A stretch of 55,075 nt of DNA. Origin: Robinsoniella peoriensis (GTDB lineage Bacteria; Bacillota; Clostridia; Lachnospirales; Lachnospiraceae). Under the pieces are notes generated by a model. It was not told the origin of the DNA. It did not search any database and saw only the letters and a list, made by a program, of their open reading frames with translations. Numbering within the stretch: position 1 is the first letter of the stretch; each line of letters begins with the position of its first letter. Shown here one piece after another: positions 44,424 through 53,874 of the stretch. A program made the position numbers and the translations under genes. The stretch is from NCBI RefSeq assembly GCF_042680125.1, contig NZ_JBHTNY010000050.1, one strand, 5' to 3'.

Positions 44424-46166
44424 ATGAAGATGCCGCATTTTTCATTAAAGATAAAGTCAACGATAAAGCAGAGATTCTTTTTTTTCAGTGCATTAAATAT
44501 CATTGTAGTTATTCTTGCGATTGCGGTCATATCCAATGTCCTTTTTGAAAAAACTATAACTGAGAAGGCAAAGATGTTCCAGCAAAGGGAAGTCTCCCTT
44601 GTGTGCAATAATATGGAATTATTGGTCAACAGCATCAATGATTATATCCTTACTTTATCCGTAGACAGTACGCTTCAGGAAATTTTAAAGTACCATGATG
44701 AGGTACCGGTTTCGGAAGAAGAGAGATATAATATTAAAATGAAGCTGATTCGGGCAGTTTATGCAAAATCGGCTTTGAATTCTTACATAGATTCCGTAGT
44801 AATTCTATCTAAAAGCGGAACATTTTATGATATGGGCATGTATTCCAAAGAAAATTTTAGCAGTACATTTGAAAAGAATAATATCCAGATGTCTGATATT
44901 ATCAATAAACCAACCTGGTATGGTCCGCTTGTAATGAAAAATGAACTGGTGGGGGAAGAAAATGTATTTGTAATTACCAAGCAGGTTATGGATATCTGGT
45001 CTCCCAATGTACTGGGGTATGTATTTGCAATTGTGAAGGAAAGCAAGGTAAGTGGGTTTTACCGGGATATTATCGAGAAGAATGCGGAGCTTTATATTGT
45101 TAATGAAGATATGAATATTATTTCTTCTGCCGATAAATCGCTGTTGTATAAGGATATCCGGAATCTGGAGATCTATGCGAATAAAAAGGATGCATATATT
45201 ATTACGACAGAACAGATTCCCATTAATAACTGGAAGGTCATGGACTTTGTTCCAAAGCGTTATCTGGTAAGTGAAATGGATAAAATCACCCTGTCGATGG
45301 TCAATATTGGTATCATTGCAATTATATTTTCCTTCGTGTTGTCTTATGCAATAGCCAGCAGGGTAACAAAGCCGATTCATAAACTGGCAGTTGCGATGAA
45401 GTCTTTTGACTGTATCAATGGAAACAGCCATACCACGGAGGTACGATCGCCACAGGAGCTGAATCTTCTGACCAGAAGATTTAATCAATTGGTGGACCGG
45501 GTACAGGAGCTGATGCATCAGATTGAGATCGAAAATGAACGGAAGAGGGATTATGAGTTCAGATTAATTCAGGCACAGATTAAACCTCATTTTTTGTATA
45601 ATTCACTGGAGACGATTATCTCTCTCATTGGGATATCCATGAAAGATAATGCTATGCAGTACACCAGATCTCTGGGGAATTTTTACCGCATTTCATTGAG
45701 CAATGGTACGGATATAATTACGCTTAAGGAAGAACTGGATCTGATACAGAATTATTTATATATGCAGGGTATCCGCTATGTAGATAAATTAAATTATCAG
45801 ATTGAGGGGGATGCAAGGTTGGCAACATACGTTATTCCAAAGTTAACGCTCCAGCCATTGGTGGAAAACGCAATCTATCATGGAATAAAGCCTAAAAAGG
45901 TAAAATCAGATATCAAGATTAAATACTATAGTGATGCAGATGATATTTTGATCTCGGTTTATGACAATGGGGTGGGCATCCGAAAGGAAAAGCTGGATTC
46001 CGTACTGAGGGATCAAAAGACAGATGAAAGAGGAGGATTTGGTTTGAATTCTATCGATAACCGGCTTAAACTTGTATTCGGGTCTTCCTATGGGCTGGCT
46101 ATCAGCAGCAGCTATGGGGTGTATACAGAAGTTATTGTGAGAATTCCCAAAAAGGACAGGCTGTAG
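44424..46166 (+). CDS. Sensor histidine kinase (YesM/LytS-like, HAMP)
   Basis: Membrane kinase of 580 aa. Membrane helices lie at about 15-38 and 288-312, flanking an extracellular sensor domain (dCache-like). A HAMP linker follows (ASRVTKPIHKLAVAMKSF). The His_kinase domain has the phospho-acceptor His389 in IKPHFLYNSLETI, and the ATPase has LQPLVENAIYHGI and GVGIRKEKLDSVL with GGFGLNSIDNRL. It is the partner of the regulator encoded two bases downstream. Such pairs sit beside carbohydrate ABC operons and sense extracellular sugars. Confidence 0.93.
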   Translation: MKMPHFSLKIKSTIKQRFFFFSALNIIVVILAIAVISNVLFEKTITEKAKMFQQREVSLVCNNMELLVNSINDYILTLSVDSTLQEILKYHDEVPVSEEERYNIKMKLIRAVYAKSALNSYIDSVVILSKSGTFYDMGMYSKENFSSTFEKNNIQMSDIINKPTWYGPLVMKNELVGEENVFVITKQVMDIWSPNVLGYVFAIVKESKVSGFYRDIIEKNAELYIVNEDMNIISSADKSLLYKDIRNLEIYANKKDAYIITTEQIPINNWKVMDFVPKRYLVSEMDKITLSMVNIGIIAIIFSFVLSYAIASRVTKPIHKLAVAMKSFDCINGNSHTTEVRSPQELNLLTRRFNQLVDRVQELMHQIEIENERKRDYEFRLIQAQIKPHFLYNSLETIISLIGISMKDNAMQYTRSLGNFYRISLSNGTDIITLKEELDLIQNYLYMQGIRYVDKLNYQIEGDARLATYVIPKLTLQPLVENAIYHGIKPKKVKSDIKIKYYSDADDILISVYDNGVGIRKEKLDSVLRDQKTDERGGFGLNSIDNRLKLVFGSSYGLAISSSYGVYTEVIVRIPKKDRL

Positions 46167-46212
46167 TATGGGAAGGTTTGGAAAAAGCGATAAAGGACAG
46201 GGTGTAAAAACT

Positions 46213-47826
46213 ATGACAAAGGTTGTAATTGTAGATGATGAATTTTACTTTAGGCAGTATTTGAAATCATGTATCGACTGGGAGGGAATGGGTTGTCATA
46301 TTGCAGGGGAAGCTTCTGATGGGGAAGAGGGTTTGCTTTTAGTGGAAAGAGAAGAGCCGGATATGGTAATTCTGGATATTAATATGCCGATTATTGACGG
46401 CATTGAATTCAGTAAGCTGATCTACGAAAGGAAGCTGGAAACCAGAATTATTATTTTAAGCGGTCACAGCGAATTCCAATATGCGCAAAAGGCAATGAAA
46501 TACGGTGTGAAAAGTTATTTGTTAAAGCCGCTGAACGAAGAGGAACTGTGCCATGCGATCCGGGAGATTTCCAAAGAGGTAGAAGCCTTGCGCAGTTACC
46601 AGGTGAAACTGTCCAGTCTGGAAAAACAGGTAAAAAGAAATCAGCCTTTGCTGGAGGAAAAGATATTAAATGATTTAATACGGGGAGTCATATCTGCCGG
46701 GGGTACGCATGGGAAAATGTCACCGGGACTGGAAGGAATGAATCTGGATTATCACTTTTTTGTCGTGCTGGTCATGGAAATCGATGACTTTAAATCCCGT
46801 CAGTGGGATGTGGCGGATAAGGAATTGTGGAAGTATGCGGTGCGCAACATTGCTCAGGAGCTGATTCCCGCCGACATGCAGCCCTATTTTTGTGTGGATG
46901 AGCGGGATAGCATTGTCTGCCTGTTGTGCGGGGATGTATCCAGGGACAATAGCAAAGCTGAAATTAGGAAATATGTGCTACAGATTGCAGAGTTTATCTC
47001 CAGGCATCTTCCATTTACCGTTACCATTGGAATTGGAAATTCAGCTTCTGATCCGGGAGGAATAACAACGTCCTATCAACAGGCATTATTTTCCCTGAAG
47101 AATAAGTATAACAGTGGTGGAAACAGTGTGGTTGACTATGAAAAGACGAAATCTTTTATCAGCCAGAATACCCTGATTCATTCAGGAATCAGGAATGAAT
47201 TAATTATGGGGATGAGGCAGGGAGACCGGGAATCGGTCCAGTGTATTGTTAAGAAGATTTTCAGTGAAGCGCAGGAACTTCGCATCAGTTATGATATGCT
47301 GCAGTGCCATTGCATGGAATTTATTTTTACCTGTCTGGAATATCTGGAGGAGGTGTCGGTTGTGTTTACGGATATATTTACGCAAATGCAGTCGCCTATG
47401 GAAATACTGGATGAGATTCAAACGATTAGCCAGGCACAGAGCCGGATATTGGATTTATTTGACAAGGCATTGTGCTATATTGGAGAGCACAAAAATACCA
47501 GAGGGATGAAGCAGATTGAGGAAATTAAGGCATATATTACGGAGCATTTCTGTGAAGCGGAGTTTAAAATAAATGACATTGCAGGATATTTTTACGTTAA
47601 TTACCATTATTTATGCCATAGTTTCAAAAAGCAGACAGGAATTACCCTGAATCAATATATCACATCGCTTCGGATTGAACGGGCAAAAACATTAATTGAC
47701 CAGGGATGCCGGAATATGACACTATTGGCGGAACAGGTAGGCTATGGGGATCTGGGCTATTTTGGAAAATGCTTTAAGAAATATACCGGAGTATCACCGT
47801 CAAAGTACATGGATAAAATTGAATAG
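46213..47826 (+). CDS. Response regulator with AraC-type output domain (YesN-like)
   Basis: Regulator of about 537 aa. The receiver is at residues 1-120 with VIVDDE, phospho-acceptor Asp55 in VILDINMPIIDG and Lys in SYLLKPLNEEE. A long central region (about 130-430) separates it from the AraC DNA-binding domain at the C-terminus (FKINDIAGYFYVNYHYLCHS, TLLAEQVGYGDLGYFGKC). The ATG at 46213 begins at the conserved receiver start; an ATG at 46168 would add 15 residues and has an acceptable site, so both are possible. The likely target is the binding-protein operon that follows. Confidence 0.92.
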   Translation: MTKVVIVDDEFYFRQYLKSCIDWEGMGCHIAGEASDGEEGLLLVEREEPDMVILDINMPIIDGIEFSKLIYERKLETRIIILSGHSEFQYAQKAMKYGVKSYLLKPLNEEELCHAIREISKEVEALRSYQVKLSSLEKQVKRNQPLLEEKILNDLIRGVISAGGTHGKMSPGLEGMNLDYHFFVVLVMEIDDFKSRQWDVADKELWKYAVRNIAQELIPADMQPYFCVDERDSIVCLLCGDVSRDNSKAEIRKYVLQIAEFISRHLPFTVTIGIGNSASDPGGITTSYQQALFSLKNKYNSGGNSVVDYEKTKSFISQNTLIHSGIRNELIMGMRQGDRESVQCIVKKIFSEAQELRISYDMLQCHCMEFIFTCLEYLEEVSVVFTDIFTQMQSPMEILDEIQTISQAQSRILDLFDKALCYIGEHKNTRGMKQIEEIKAYITEHFCEAEFKINDIAGYFYVNYHYLCHSFKKQTGITLNQYITSLRIERAKTLIDQGCRNMTLLAEQVGYGDLGYFGKCFKKYTGVSPSKYMDKIE

Positions 47827-47836
47827 GAAATAGAGG

Positions 47837-47965
47837 AAAAGAGGCTTTCCAAAACCCGTAGAATTCCAACAGGATCTGTTGAATGAATTCCTGAATGGGT
47901 TAGTACAGCATTGCTTAATTCACTGTTAATTGTGCAATGCTGTACTAGGGACAGCCTCTTTTTCT
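47837..47965 (+). other. Three-branched structured element after the response regulator gene
   Basis: An outer stem AAAAGAGGCT (47837-47846)/AGCCTCTTTT (47953-47962) encloses two long arms. Arm 1 stacks AACCC, GAATTC and CAACAG against CTGTTG, GAATTC and GGGTT (about 47852-47901). Arm 2 is a perfect 13-bp stem, AGTACAGCATTGC/GCAATGCTGTACT (47902-47914 with 47934-47946). A T-tract follows, so it may terminate, but it is far more elaborate than a normal terminator and resembles a structured RNA or a small mobile repeat. Confidence 0.65.
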
Positions 47966-47974
47966 ATAAATGAA

Positions 47975-48007
47975 AACAAACAATATTACCAATGAACAAA
48001 CAATATT
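47975..48007 (+). promoter_or_regulatory. Paired direct repeats upstream of the ABC binding-protein gene (candidate YesN site)
   Basis: AACAAACAATATT occurs at 47975-47987 and again at 47995-48007, 20 bp apart (about two helical turns), 67 bases before the ATG. Tandem direct repeats at this spacing are typical of AraC-type DNA-binding dimers, so the upstream regulator is the natural candidate. Confidence 0.55.
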
Positions 48008-48073
48008 GTCTTACGGAGATCTGTTAAGTCAGATATACTGAACTTACAATTAATATCTGAAGGAGGAAAAGAT

Positions 48074-49465
48074 ATGAGAAAGAGATGGATGCAAGCGGCG
48101 GCGGCAGTAGTAATTACATCCTTAATGTGTATGGGATGTTCCACAGGAAAAGGAGAAACGGCAAAGAGTCCTGCAAAGAGTGAAACCACAGCAGAGGATA
48201 CGGCTTCCGGTAAAGGAGAATCGAAAGAAGCTGCATCAAACGAAACAGCCGGAGAAACAGATGCTAAAGATACGCAGGGGGCGGCAGAGACAGCGTCTGG
48301 AGAACCGGTAAAATTAAAGGCGTTTTTAATGTCAGAGGATGAAGCCAGGGTCAGGTTATACAACGAATGTTATGCCCCAAATGTTAAAAATGACCTGCCT
48401 AATCTGGACGTTGAATTTGAACTTCCGGGAAAAGGATATCAGGAAAAACTTCGTATCTATAATGCGTCCGGAGAGCTGCCCGATGTATTTTTCGGATGGA
48501 ATATAATTCTGGAAAGCGATAATGCGGTAAATCTGACGCCTTACATTGAAAAAGACGGATTTATTGACCGGTATAAAACTAAATCGGCATTAGTTCCTTA
48601 CAGTGACGGCAATATCTACGCAATCAGTGCAGGTATGGATGCCTATTATACAGCGGCAATGATTTATAACAAAGAAATATTTGAAAAGGAAAATATTAAA
48701 GTACCGACTAACTTTGAGGAGTTATTGGAGGCCTGTACCCAGTTTGCGGCAAAAGATTATGTTCCGATTTCCATGCTTGGCAGCTTTACTGCTTACGCAT
48801 TTCTCCCCCAGGAGCTGATTACGATGGATGATCCTGAAAATATGAAGAAGATTATAGCCGGGGATATGGGATTTGATTCGGAACCGTTTAGAAATGCAAT
48901 GAACAAATATGAACAGATGATTAATGCGGGTGCATTTGCAAAAGATGCGGCCACCACTACTTATGATGAGCATGTGGCACTGTTTACTTCCGGTAAGTCT
49001 CCAATGATCTATGCGCCGTTGTGGGTATATGGATCAATTGACAAAATGGAAAATCTGGATTACTTTTCATTGCCGACTTTCAACAAAACACCGGGATTCC
49101 TCAATGGATGGGGACAGGCATATGGCGGTTATATGGTATCTAAGAACAGTGAAAACATCGAGGAATCTGTGAAACTGGCAGAATGGATGGTAGAGCAGGA
49201 TGCAAAGTTCTTCTCGGAAGAAATGGGCAATGCAGTGGGAATGGATGTTGGAACGGAACCTAAGCTTTCACCCATTACCAAGGACTATTATGACCTGTTT
49301 AACCAGGAAGGGATGGATGTAATTCCTAATTATGCGTCTAACTTTTTGAAGGATTCAGTCAAAGCAGAATTAGAAGTGAATATTGGAAAACTTCTCACCA
49401 AGCAGTTAACGGCAGATGAGTTTTGCACCACAATGGATAAATTGCAGAAAGATTCTGAGAAGTAA
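48074..49465 (+). CDS. Carbohydrate-type ABC transporter substrate-binding lipoprotein
   Basis: Exported binding protein of 463 aa. The signal ends in a lipobox (LMCMGC) and is followed by a Ser/Thr/Glu/Lys linker (about residues 24-75). The mature domain is an extracellular solute-binding protein family 1 type (ELPDVFFGWN, YAISAGMDAYYTAAMIYNKE, FTSGKSPMIYAPLWVYGSID). GGAGG precedes the ATG. With two permease genes downstream it forms a type I importer. The ligand is unknown but probably a sugar or glycoside. Confidence 0.9.
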   Translation: MRKRWMQAAAAVVITSLMCMGCSTGKGETAKSPAKSETTAEDTASGKGESKEAASNETAGETDAKDTQGAAETASGEPVKLKAFLMSEDEARVRLYNECYAPNVKNDLPNLDVEFELPGKGYQEKLRIYNASGELPDVFFGWNIILESDNAVNLTPYIEKDGFIDRYKTKSALVPYSDGNIYAISAGMDAYYTAAMIYNKEIFEKENIKVPTNFEELLEACTQFAAKDYVPISMLGSFTAYAFLPQELITMDDPENMKKIIAGDMGFDSEPFRNAMNKYEQMINAGAFAKDAATTTYDEHVALFTSGKSPMIYAPLWVYGSIDKMENLDYFSLPTFNKTPGFLNGWGQAYGGYMVSKNSENIEESVKLAEWMVEQDAKFFSEEMGNAVGMDVGTEPKLSPITKDYYDLFNQEGMDVIPNYASNFLKDSVKAELEVNIGKLLTKQLTADEFCTTMDKLQKDSEK

Positions 49466-49488
49466 TTTCATACAAAAAGGAGAATGCC

Positions 49489-50376
49489 ATGGACAGATAT
49501 TTAAGCAAAAAATGGATCATTCTGGTGTTCCTGGCACCAGCCACCATCATATTTAGTATATTTATTTTATACCCCATGCTTCCGACTATTTATACAAGCT
49601 TTTTTGAATACGATGGATTTAAGATAGGGAAGTTTGTGGGAATCGGGAATTACAGCGCGGTTCTGACAGATCCTGTATTTTGGCATTCTGTTTCCAATAC
49701 CCTGAAAATTGTATTGCTGCAGACGCTGGTTGCCGGCCCTGTATCATTACTGCTGGCGCTGCTTATCAATCTCTGCTCTGTAAAAATGAGACGGTATGTT
49801 AAAATCACCTATTTTATGCCAACAGTGTTGAATATTACCGTTATCTGTCTGATGTGGAAAATGGTATTGCAGCCCAACTGGGGAATTATCGATACGGTAT
49901 TTACAAAATTAGGGTTAAGCGAACTGATACATACCTGGCTGATAGATGAACAGACGGCGATCTGGTGTGTGGCTTTTGTATTCGTCTGGCAGTATATTGG
50001 TTACAATATGGTTCTTCTGTATTCCGGGATTCGTTCTATACCGGAGACCTATATGGAGGCGGCGAAGGTTGAGGGGGCAAATTTCTTCCAGCAGTGCAGA
50101 TACATCACGATTCCCCTGCTTCAGGAAATTATTAAATTTGTATTGATTATATCTACAGCAGGAACGCTTGGTATGTTTGCACATGTGCAGGTTATGACAA
50201 ACGGAGGGCCGGGAGACCTTACCAGAACAATTGTCTATCAGCTCTATTACAAGGCGTATCAAAGCCAGCAGTTTGGAGAGGCAAATGCGATTGCAGTTAT
50301 TTTTGCAGTGATCGGAATCGGCGTGTTTATGGTGATTAATCATTTTGTGGCAAGAGAGCGGATTGAACTGGTATAG
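49489..50376 (+). CDS. ABC transporter permease (sugar type, MalF-like)
   Basis: Membrane permease of 295 aa with six predicted segments (first WIILVFLAPATIIFSIFIL) and the EAA loop TYMEAAKVEGANFFQQCRYI. AAAGGAG precedes the ATG, 23 bases after the binding-protein stop. It works with the next permease; no ATPase gene is nearby. Confidence 0.92.
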   Translation: MDRYLSKKWIILVFLAPATIIFSIFILYPMLPTIYTSFFEYDGFKIGKFVGIGNYSAVLTDPVFWHSVSNTLKIVLLQTLVAGPVSLLLALLINLCSVKMRRYVKITYFMPTVLNITVICLMWKMVLQPNWGIIDTVFTKLGLSELIHTWLIDEQTAIWCVAFVFVWQYIGYNMVLLYSGIRSIPETYMEAAKVEGANFFQQCRYITIPLLQEIIKFVLIISTAGTLGMFAHVQVMTNGGPGDLTRTIVYQLYYKAYQSQQFGEANAIAVIFAVIGIGVFMVINHFVARERIELV

Positions 50377-50416
50377 ATCACCAGCAAAAGGAAGGAGTAA
50401 GTTTGAAACAAAAGCG

Positions 50417-50556
50417 TTTCAAACTACTTATTAATGCATACCGCAGACTTGTCAGCGGTATACAGGGGTATAAGTGTGAAAGTTCCTTTCAGACTACTTA
50501 TTAATGGATATCGCAGGCGGGACCTGCGATATGCAGGAGGTATAATTATGAAGAAA
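50417..50556 (+). repeat. Tandem duplicated 70-bp leader with conserved hairpin
   Basis: Two units (50417-50486 and 50487-50556) align without gaps, sharing CTACTTATTAATG and a hairpin. In unit 1 the stem is ATACCGC/GCGGTAT, in unit 2 ATATCGC/GCGATAT extended to 10 bp. The C-G to T-A change is compensatory, which supports selection on the RNA fold. Unit 2 ends in the AGGAGG site and ATG of the second permease gene. Unit 1 carries a decayed version of that site (AGGGG, then GTG). Confidence 0.75.
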
Positions 50557-51375
50557 AAAGGCAGAAAGATTATCCTTTGGCTAAGCATGGTGCTGATCAG
50601 TTTCCTGTTTCTATATCCCTTATTGTGGATGGTACTGACTTCTCTGAAGACAAAGGAAGATGTAATAATGAATCCATTTGGATTGCCTGCAGAGTGGATG
50701 TTCAGCAATTATGCGGATGCATTTACCACATTTGATTTTCCAAGATTTTTCCTGAACAGCGTGGTATATACTGCGGGGACGATTTTACTTACGATATTTT
50801 GTGCGATCATGTTTGCCTATGCGGTTGCCAGAATGAGATTTAAGCTCAGCAGGTTTATGGTAAACCTGCTGCAGGTGGGGATGATTGTCCCGGTATTTGT
50901 AATCGTGCTCTCTTTATTCAGTCTGATGGGAGATCTGGGAGTACGAAATACTTACCAGGGTATGATTATGCTCTATACCGCCAGTGCGCTGCCCATATCA
51001 GTAATTATATTTACCGGTTATTTCAGGTCCCTGCCATTTGAACTGGAGGAAGCAGCTTATATTGACGGCTGCGGTGTGTTCCGGACATTTTTCAGAATTA
51101 TGGTGCCAATGGTGGCGCCGGCAGTAACTACCGTTGTAATTGTGGTATTCATGAATTATTCCTGGAATGAATTTTCACTGGCATATCTGCTGATCGATTC
51201 ACAGAATATGAGGTCCCTTCCCATTTCATTGAATTATTTTACCTCATTAAGAGGCACGGATTGGGGGCTGCTGGGTGCAACGATGGTAATGATCAGTGCG
51301 CCAGCCGTTCTGCTGAATATCGTATGTGGAGAAAAGATCGAAGATGCTCTGACGGCAACGTCGGCACTGAAGTAA
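50548..51375 (+). CDS. ABC transporter permease (sugar type, MalG-like)
   Basis: Membrane permease of 275 aa with six segments (IILWLSMVLISFLFLYPLLW first) and EAA loop ELEEAAYIDGCGVFRTFFRI. The ATG at 50548 follows AGGAGG within the second of two tandem leader repeats. Upstream in-frame ATGs would translate the repeat and are unlikely. Completes the importer with the two preceding genes. Confidence 0.92.
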   Translation: MKKKGRKIILWLSMVLISFLFLYPLLWMVLTSLKTKEDVIMNPFGLPAEWMFSNYADAFTTFDFPRFFLNSVVYTAGTILLTIFCAIMFAYAVARMRFKLSRFMVNLLQVGMIVPVFVIVLSLFSLMGDLGVRNTYQGMIMLYTASALPISVIIFTGYFRSLPFELEEAAYIDGCGVFRTFFRIMVPMVAPAVTTVVIVVFMNYSWNEFSLAYLLIDSQNMRSLPISLNYFTSLRGTDWGLLGATMVMISAPAVLLNIVCGEKIEDALTATSALK

Positions 51376-51387
51376 AAGGAGAAGCTT

Positions 51388-52542
51388 ATGACGAGAAAAG
51401 AACGATTGATGGCTGTTCTGCGGGGGGAGCCTGTGGACAGGCCGCCGGTATGCTTTTACGAGATAGGCGGGTATTCGGAGGATGAGAATGACCCGGATCT
51501 GTTTAATATATATAACCATCCATCCTGGAAGCCTCTGCTGAAACTGGCAAGGGAAAAAACAGACCGTATTATTATGTGTTATATACCATTTGTACATCCA
51601 GCCACACAGGTGGAAAAACAGACGGTAGTGACCTCCTATTTTGATGATCAGGGAAGAAAGCATGAGATTACGGAAATAAAGGCGGGGGAGCGTATACTGC
51701 GCCAGCATACCAGAAGAGATATGGATGTGAACACTGTGTGGATTCTGGAGCATTTTATTAAGGATGAAACGGACCTGGAAGCCTGGATTTCCCTGCCTGC
51801 GGAAGAAATTGGAGAACCGGATTACAGACAGCTGCTATCAGTGGAAAGAGAAATCGGAGACACTGGCATTGTAATGATAGAAACGGGGGATGCCCTGTGT
51901 GAGATAGCGTCCCTGATGGATATGGAAGAGTACATGATCATAGCGATGACCGAGCAGGAACTCTTTCATAAAGCGCTGCAAAAGGCGCAGGAAATATTAC
52001 TGAAGAAAACGGCGCGGATCGCAGAAGACCTGCCGGGGCGCCTTTGGAGGATATATGGTCCGGAATATGCTGCACCGCCATATTTGCCGCCATATTTGTA
52101 CAAAGAATACGTGACAGATTATGACAGGGAGCTGGTATTAACAATACAGAGGCATGGAGGTTTTGCCAGAATCCACCAGCATGGAAGGCAGAAAGATATT
52201 CTTAAATATACCGCAGAGACCGGGTGCTCCGGGCTGGATCCCATCGAACCTGTTCCCCAGGGTGATGTGGAATTATCCGAAGTCCGCAAAAAATATGGCC
52301 AGCAGATGGTGTTGTTTGGAGGACTTGAAATCAGTGATATCGAACAGATGGGGCAGGAAGCATTTAAAATTAAAGTGGAAGAGGCTGTGCGTCAGGGGAT
52401 GTCAGGTGAAGGAAGAGGATTTGTGCTGATGCCTTCTGCCTGCCCGCTAGGAAGGGTACTTTCCGAAAATGCATATAAAAATTATGAAGTGATGATTGAA
52501 GTTGCAGAACGTTATTCAACAACAGGAGGGCAGAACAGATGA
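51388..52542 (+). CDS. Uroporphyrinogen decarboxylase-superfamily protein 2
   Basis: URO-D-fold protein of 384 aa, the most divergent of the three. It begins TRKERLMAVLRGEPVDRPPV, a start seen throughout the superfamily. Around the active-site strand it has GGFARIHQHGRQKDI in place of the H-S-(C/D)-G-D motif, then DPIEPVPQGDVELSEV, and a C-terminal GFVLMPSACPLG. AAAGGAG precedes the ATG, 12 bases after the permease gene, and the stop overlaps the next ATG. It is therefore in one operon with the importer and the oxidoreductase. Substrate unknown. Confidence 0.85.
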   Translation: MTRKERLMAVLRGEPVDRPPVCFYEIGGYSEDENDPDLFNIYNHPSWKPLLKLAREKTDRIIMCYIPFVHPATQVEKQTVVTSYFDDQGRKHEITEIKAGERILRQHTRRDMDVNTVWILEHFIKDETDLEAWISLPAEEIGEPDYRQLLSVEREIGDTGIVMIETGDALCEIASLMDMEEYMIIAMTEQELFHKALQKAQEILLKKTARIAEDLPGRLWRIYGPEYAAPPYLPPYLYKEYVTDYDRELVLTIQRHGGFARIHQHGRQKDILKYTAETGCSGLDPIEPVPQGDVELSEVRKKYGQQMVLFGGLEISDIEQMGQEAFKIKVEEAVRQGMSGEGRGFVLMPSACPLGRVLSENAYKNYEVMIEVAERYSTTGGQNR

Positions 52543-53783
52543 AAAAGATAAAGGCGGCACTGATCGGTGCGGGACAGCGGGGAGCACAGGCTTATGCTTC
52601 CTATGCATGCAGGCATCCGGAAGAACTGGAGTTTATTGCAGTGGCGGAACCCGATGCCAGGCGGAGACAAGCTTTTCAAAAGGAGTTTCAGATTCCAAAA
52701 GAGAACTGTTATGAAGATTGGGAGACTTTTTTAGAGCAGGATAAAATGGCAGATGCTGTCCTGATCTGCACACAGGATCAGGACCACTTTTTACCAACAT
52801 TAAAGGCCATGGAAAAAGGATATCACATTTTATTGGAAAAGCCTGTTTCCAATCAGCCGGATGAATGCAATACAATTGAAAAAGCGTTGTCGGCATATCC
52901 GAATGTATTCTTAGTATGCCATGTACTTCGCTATACCCCATTTTTCAAGACGTTAAAAAAATTGTTAGATGAAAATAAAATAGGTGAACTGCAGAATATT
53001 CAGTTGATTGAAAATGTAGGATATTGGCACCAGGCACATAGTTTTGTCCGCGGAAACTGGAGAAACAGCAAGACCTCCAGCCCTATGATCCTGGCAAAAT
53101 GCTGCCATGATATGGATATCCTTTTGTGGCTGGCAGGTTCTGACTGCAGCAAAGTATCTTCCTTTGGTTCTTTGGGGCATTTCAAAAAGGAAAAGGCACC
53201 GGCGGGAGCTGCTAAACGATGTACGGATGGATGTCCGGCAGCAGATGAGTGTGCCTATTATGCCCCGGGAATATATATAGACTGGAAGGATAACTGGCAG
53301 GCAGATGTAATTAAAAAAGTCGTCAGCCAGGATACCAGTGAGGAAGCTATCCTGGAAGCGCTTCGGACTGGTCCATATGGCAGATGCGTCTATGACTGCG
53401 ATAACGATGTGGTTGACCATCAGGTGGTCAATCTGGAATTTACCAATAAAGTTACAGCTTCCTTTACCATGAGTGCATTTTCCTGGGATTGCAGCAGAGT
53501 AATTAAGCTCATGGGAAGCAAAGGGGAAATAAACGGCAGACTGGAAGAGGATGAGATTGAACTGATCGATTTTAAGAAGGGAAAGAAAGAGACCATTCTG
53601 ATTGATGCCATAAAGGAAGGACATGGCGGCGGAGACTATGGAATAATGAAAGAATTCCTGAGGCTGATCAGAGAAAATATAGATGGGGCAGGGGATAAGA
53701 GTGCGTTGTCTGCGCTTCAGGGTCATAGAATTGCTTTTGCAGCAGAAGAAGCAAGGGTAACGGGAACGGTTGTTGAGATGTAG
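52539..53783 (+). CDS. Gfo/Idh/MocA-family NAD(P)-dependent oxidoreductase
   Basis: Cytosolic oxidoreductase of 414 aa. The Rossmann loop is ALIGAGQRGAQAYA (about 6-19), the family EKP motif is HILLEKPVSNQ (about 100), and the catalytic-domain motif is AKCCHDMDILLW (about 188). A Cys-rich segment, RCTDGCPAADECAYYAP, sits in the second domain as in one subgroup of the family. The family oxidises or reduces sugars, inositols and related polyols. It overlaps the preceding URO-D-like gene by four bases, which suggests sequential reactions on the imported compound. Confidence 0.93.
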   Translation: MKKIKAALIGAGQRGAQAYASYACRHPEELEFIAVAEPDARRRQAFQKEFQIPKENCYEDWETFLEQDKMADAVLICTQDQDHFLPTLKAMEKGYHILLEKPVSNQPDECNTIEKALSAYPNVFLVCHVLRYTPFFKTLKKLLDENKIGELQNIQLIENVGYWHQAHSFVRGNWRNSKTSSPMILAKCCHDMDILLWLAGSDCSKVSSFGSLGHFKKEKAPAGAAKRCTDGCPAADECAYYAPGIYIDWKDNWQADVIKKVVSQDTSEEAILEALRTGPYGRCVYDCDNDVVDHQVVNLEFTNKVTASFTMSAFSWDCSRVIKLMGSKGEINGRLEEDEIELIDFKKGKKETILIDAIKEGHGGGDYGIMKEFLRLIRENIDGAGDKSALSALQGHRIAFAAEEARVTGTVVEM

Positions 53784-53874
53784 GATGGGGAAGAATTAAG
53801 CTGAGGGAAGTTGGGAACAGATGGGATATGTGTACTAGATGCATATGAAGAACAGGATTCGGAAAGGAAATACT

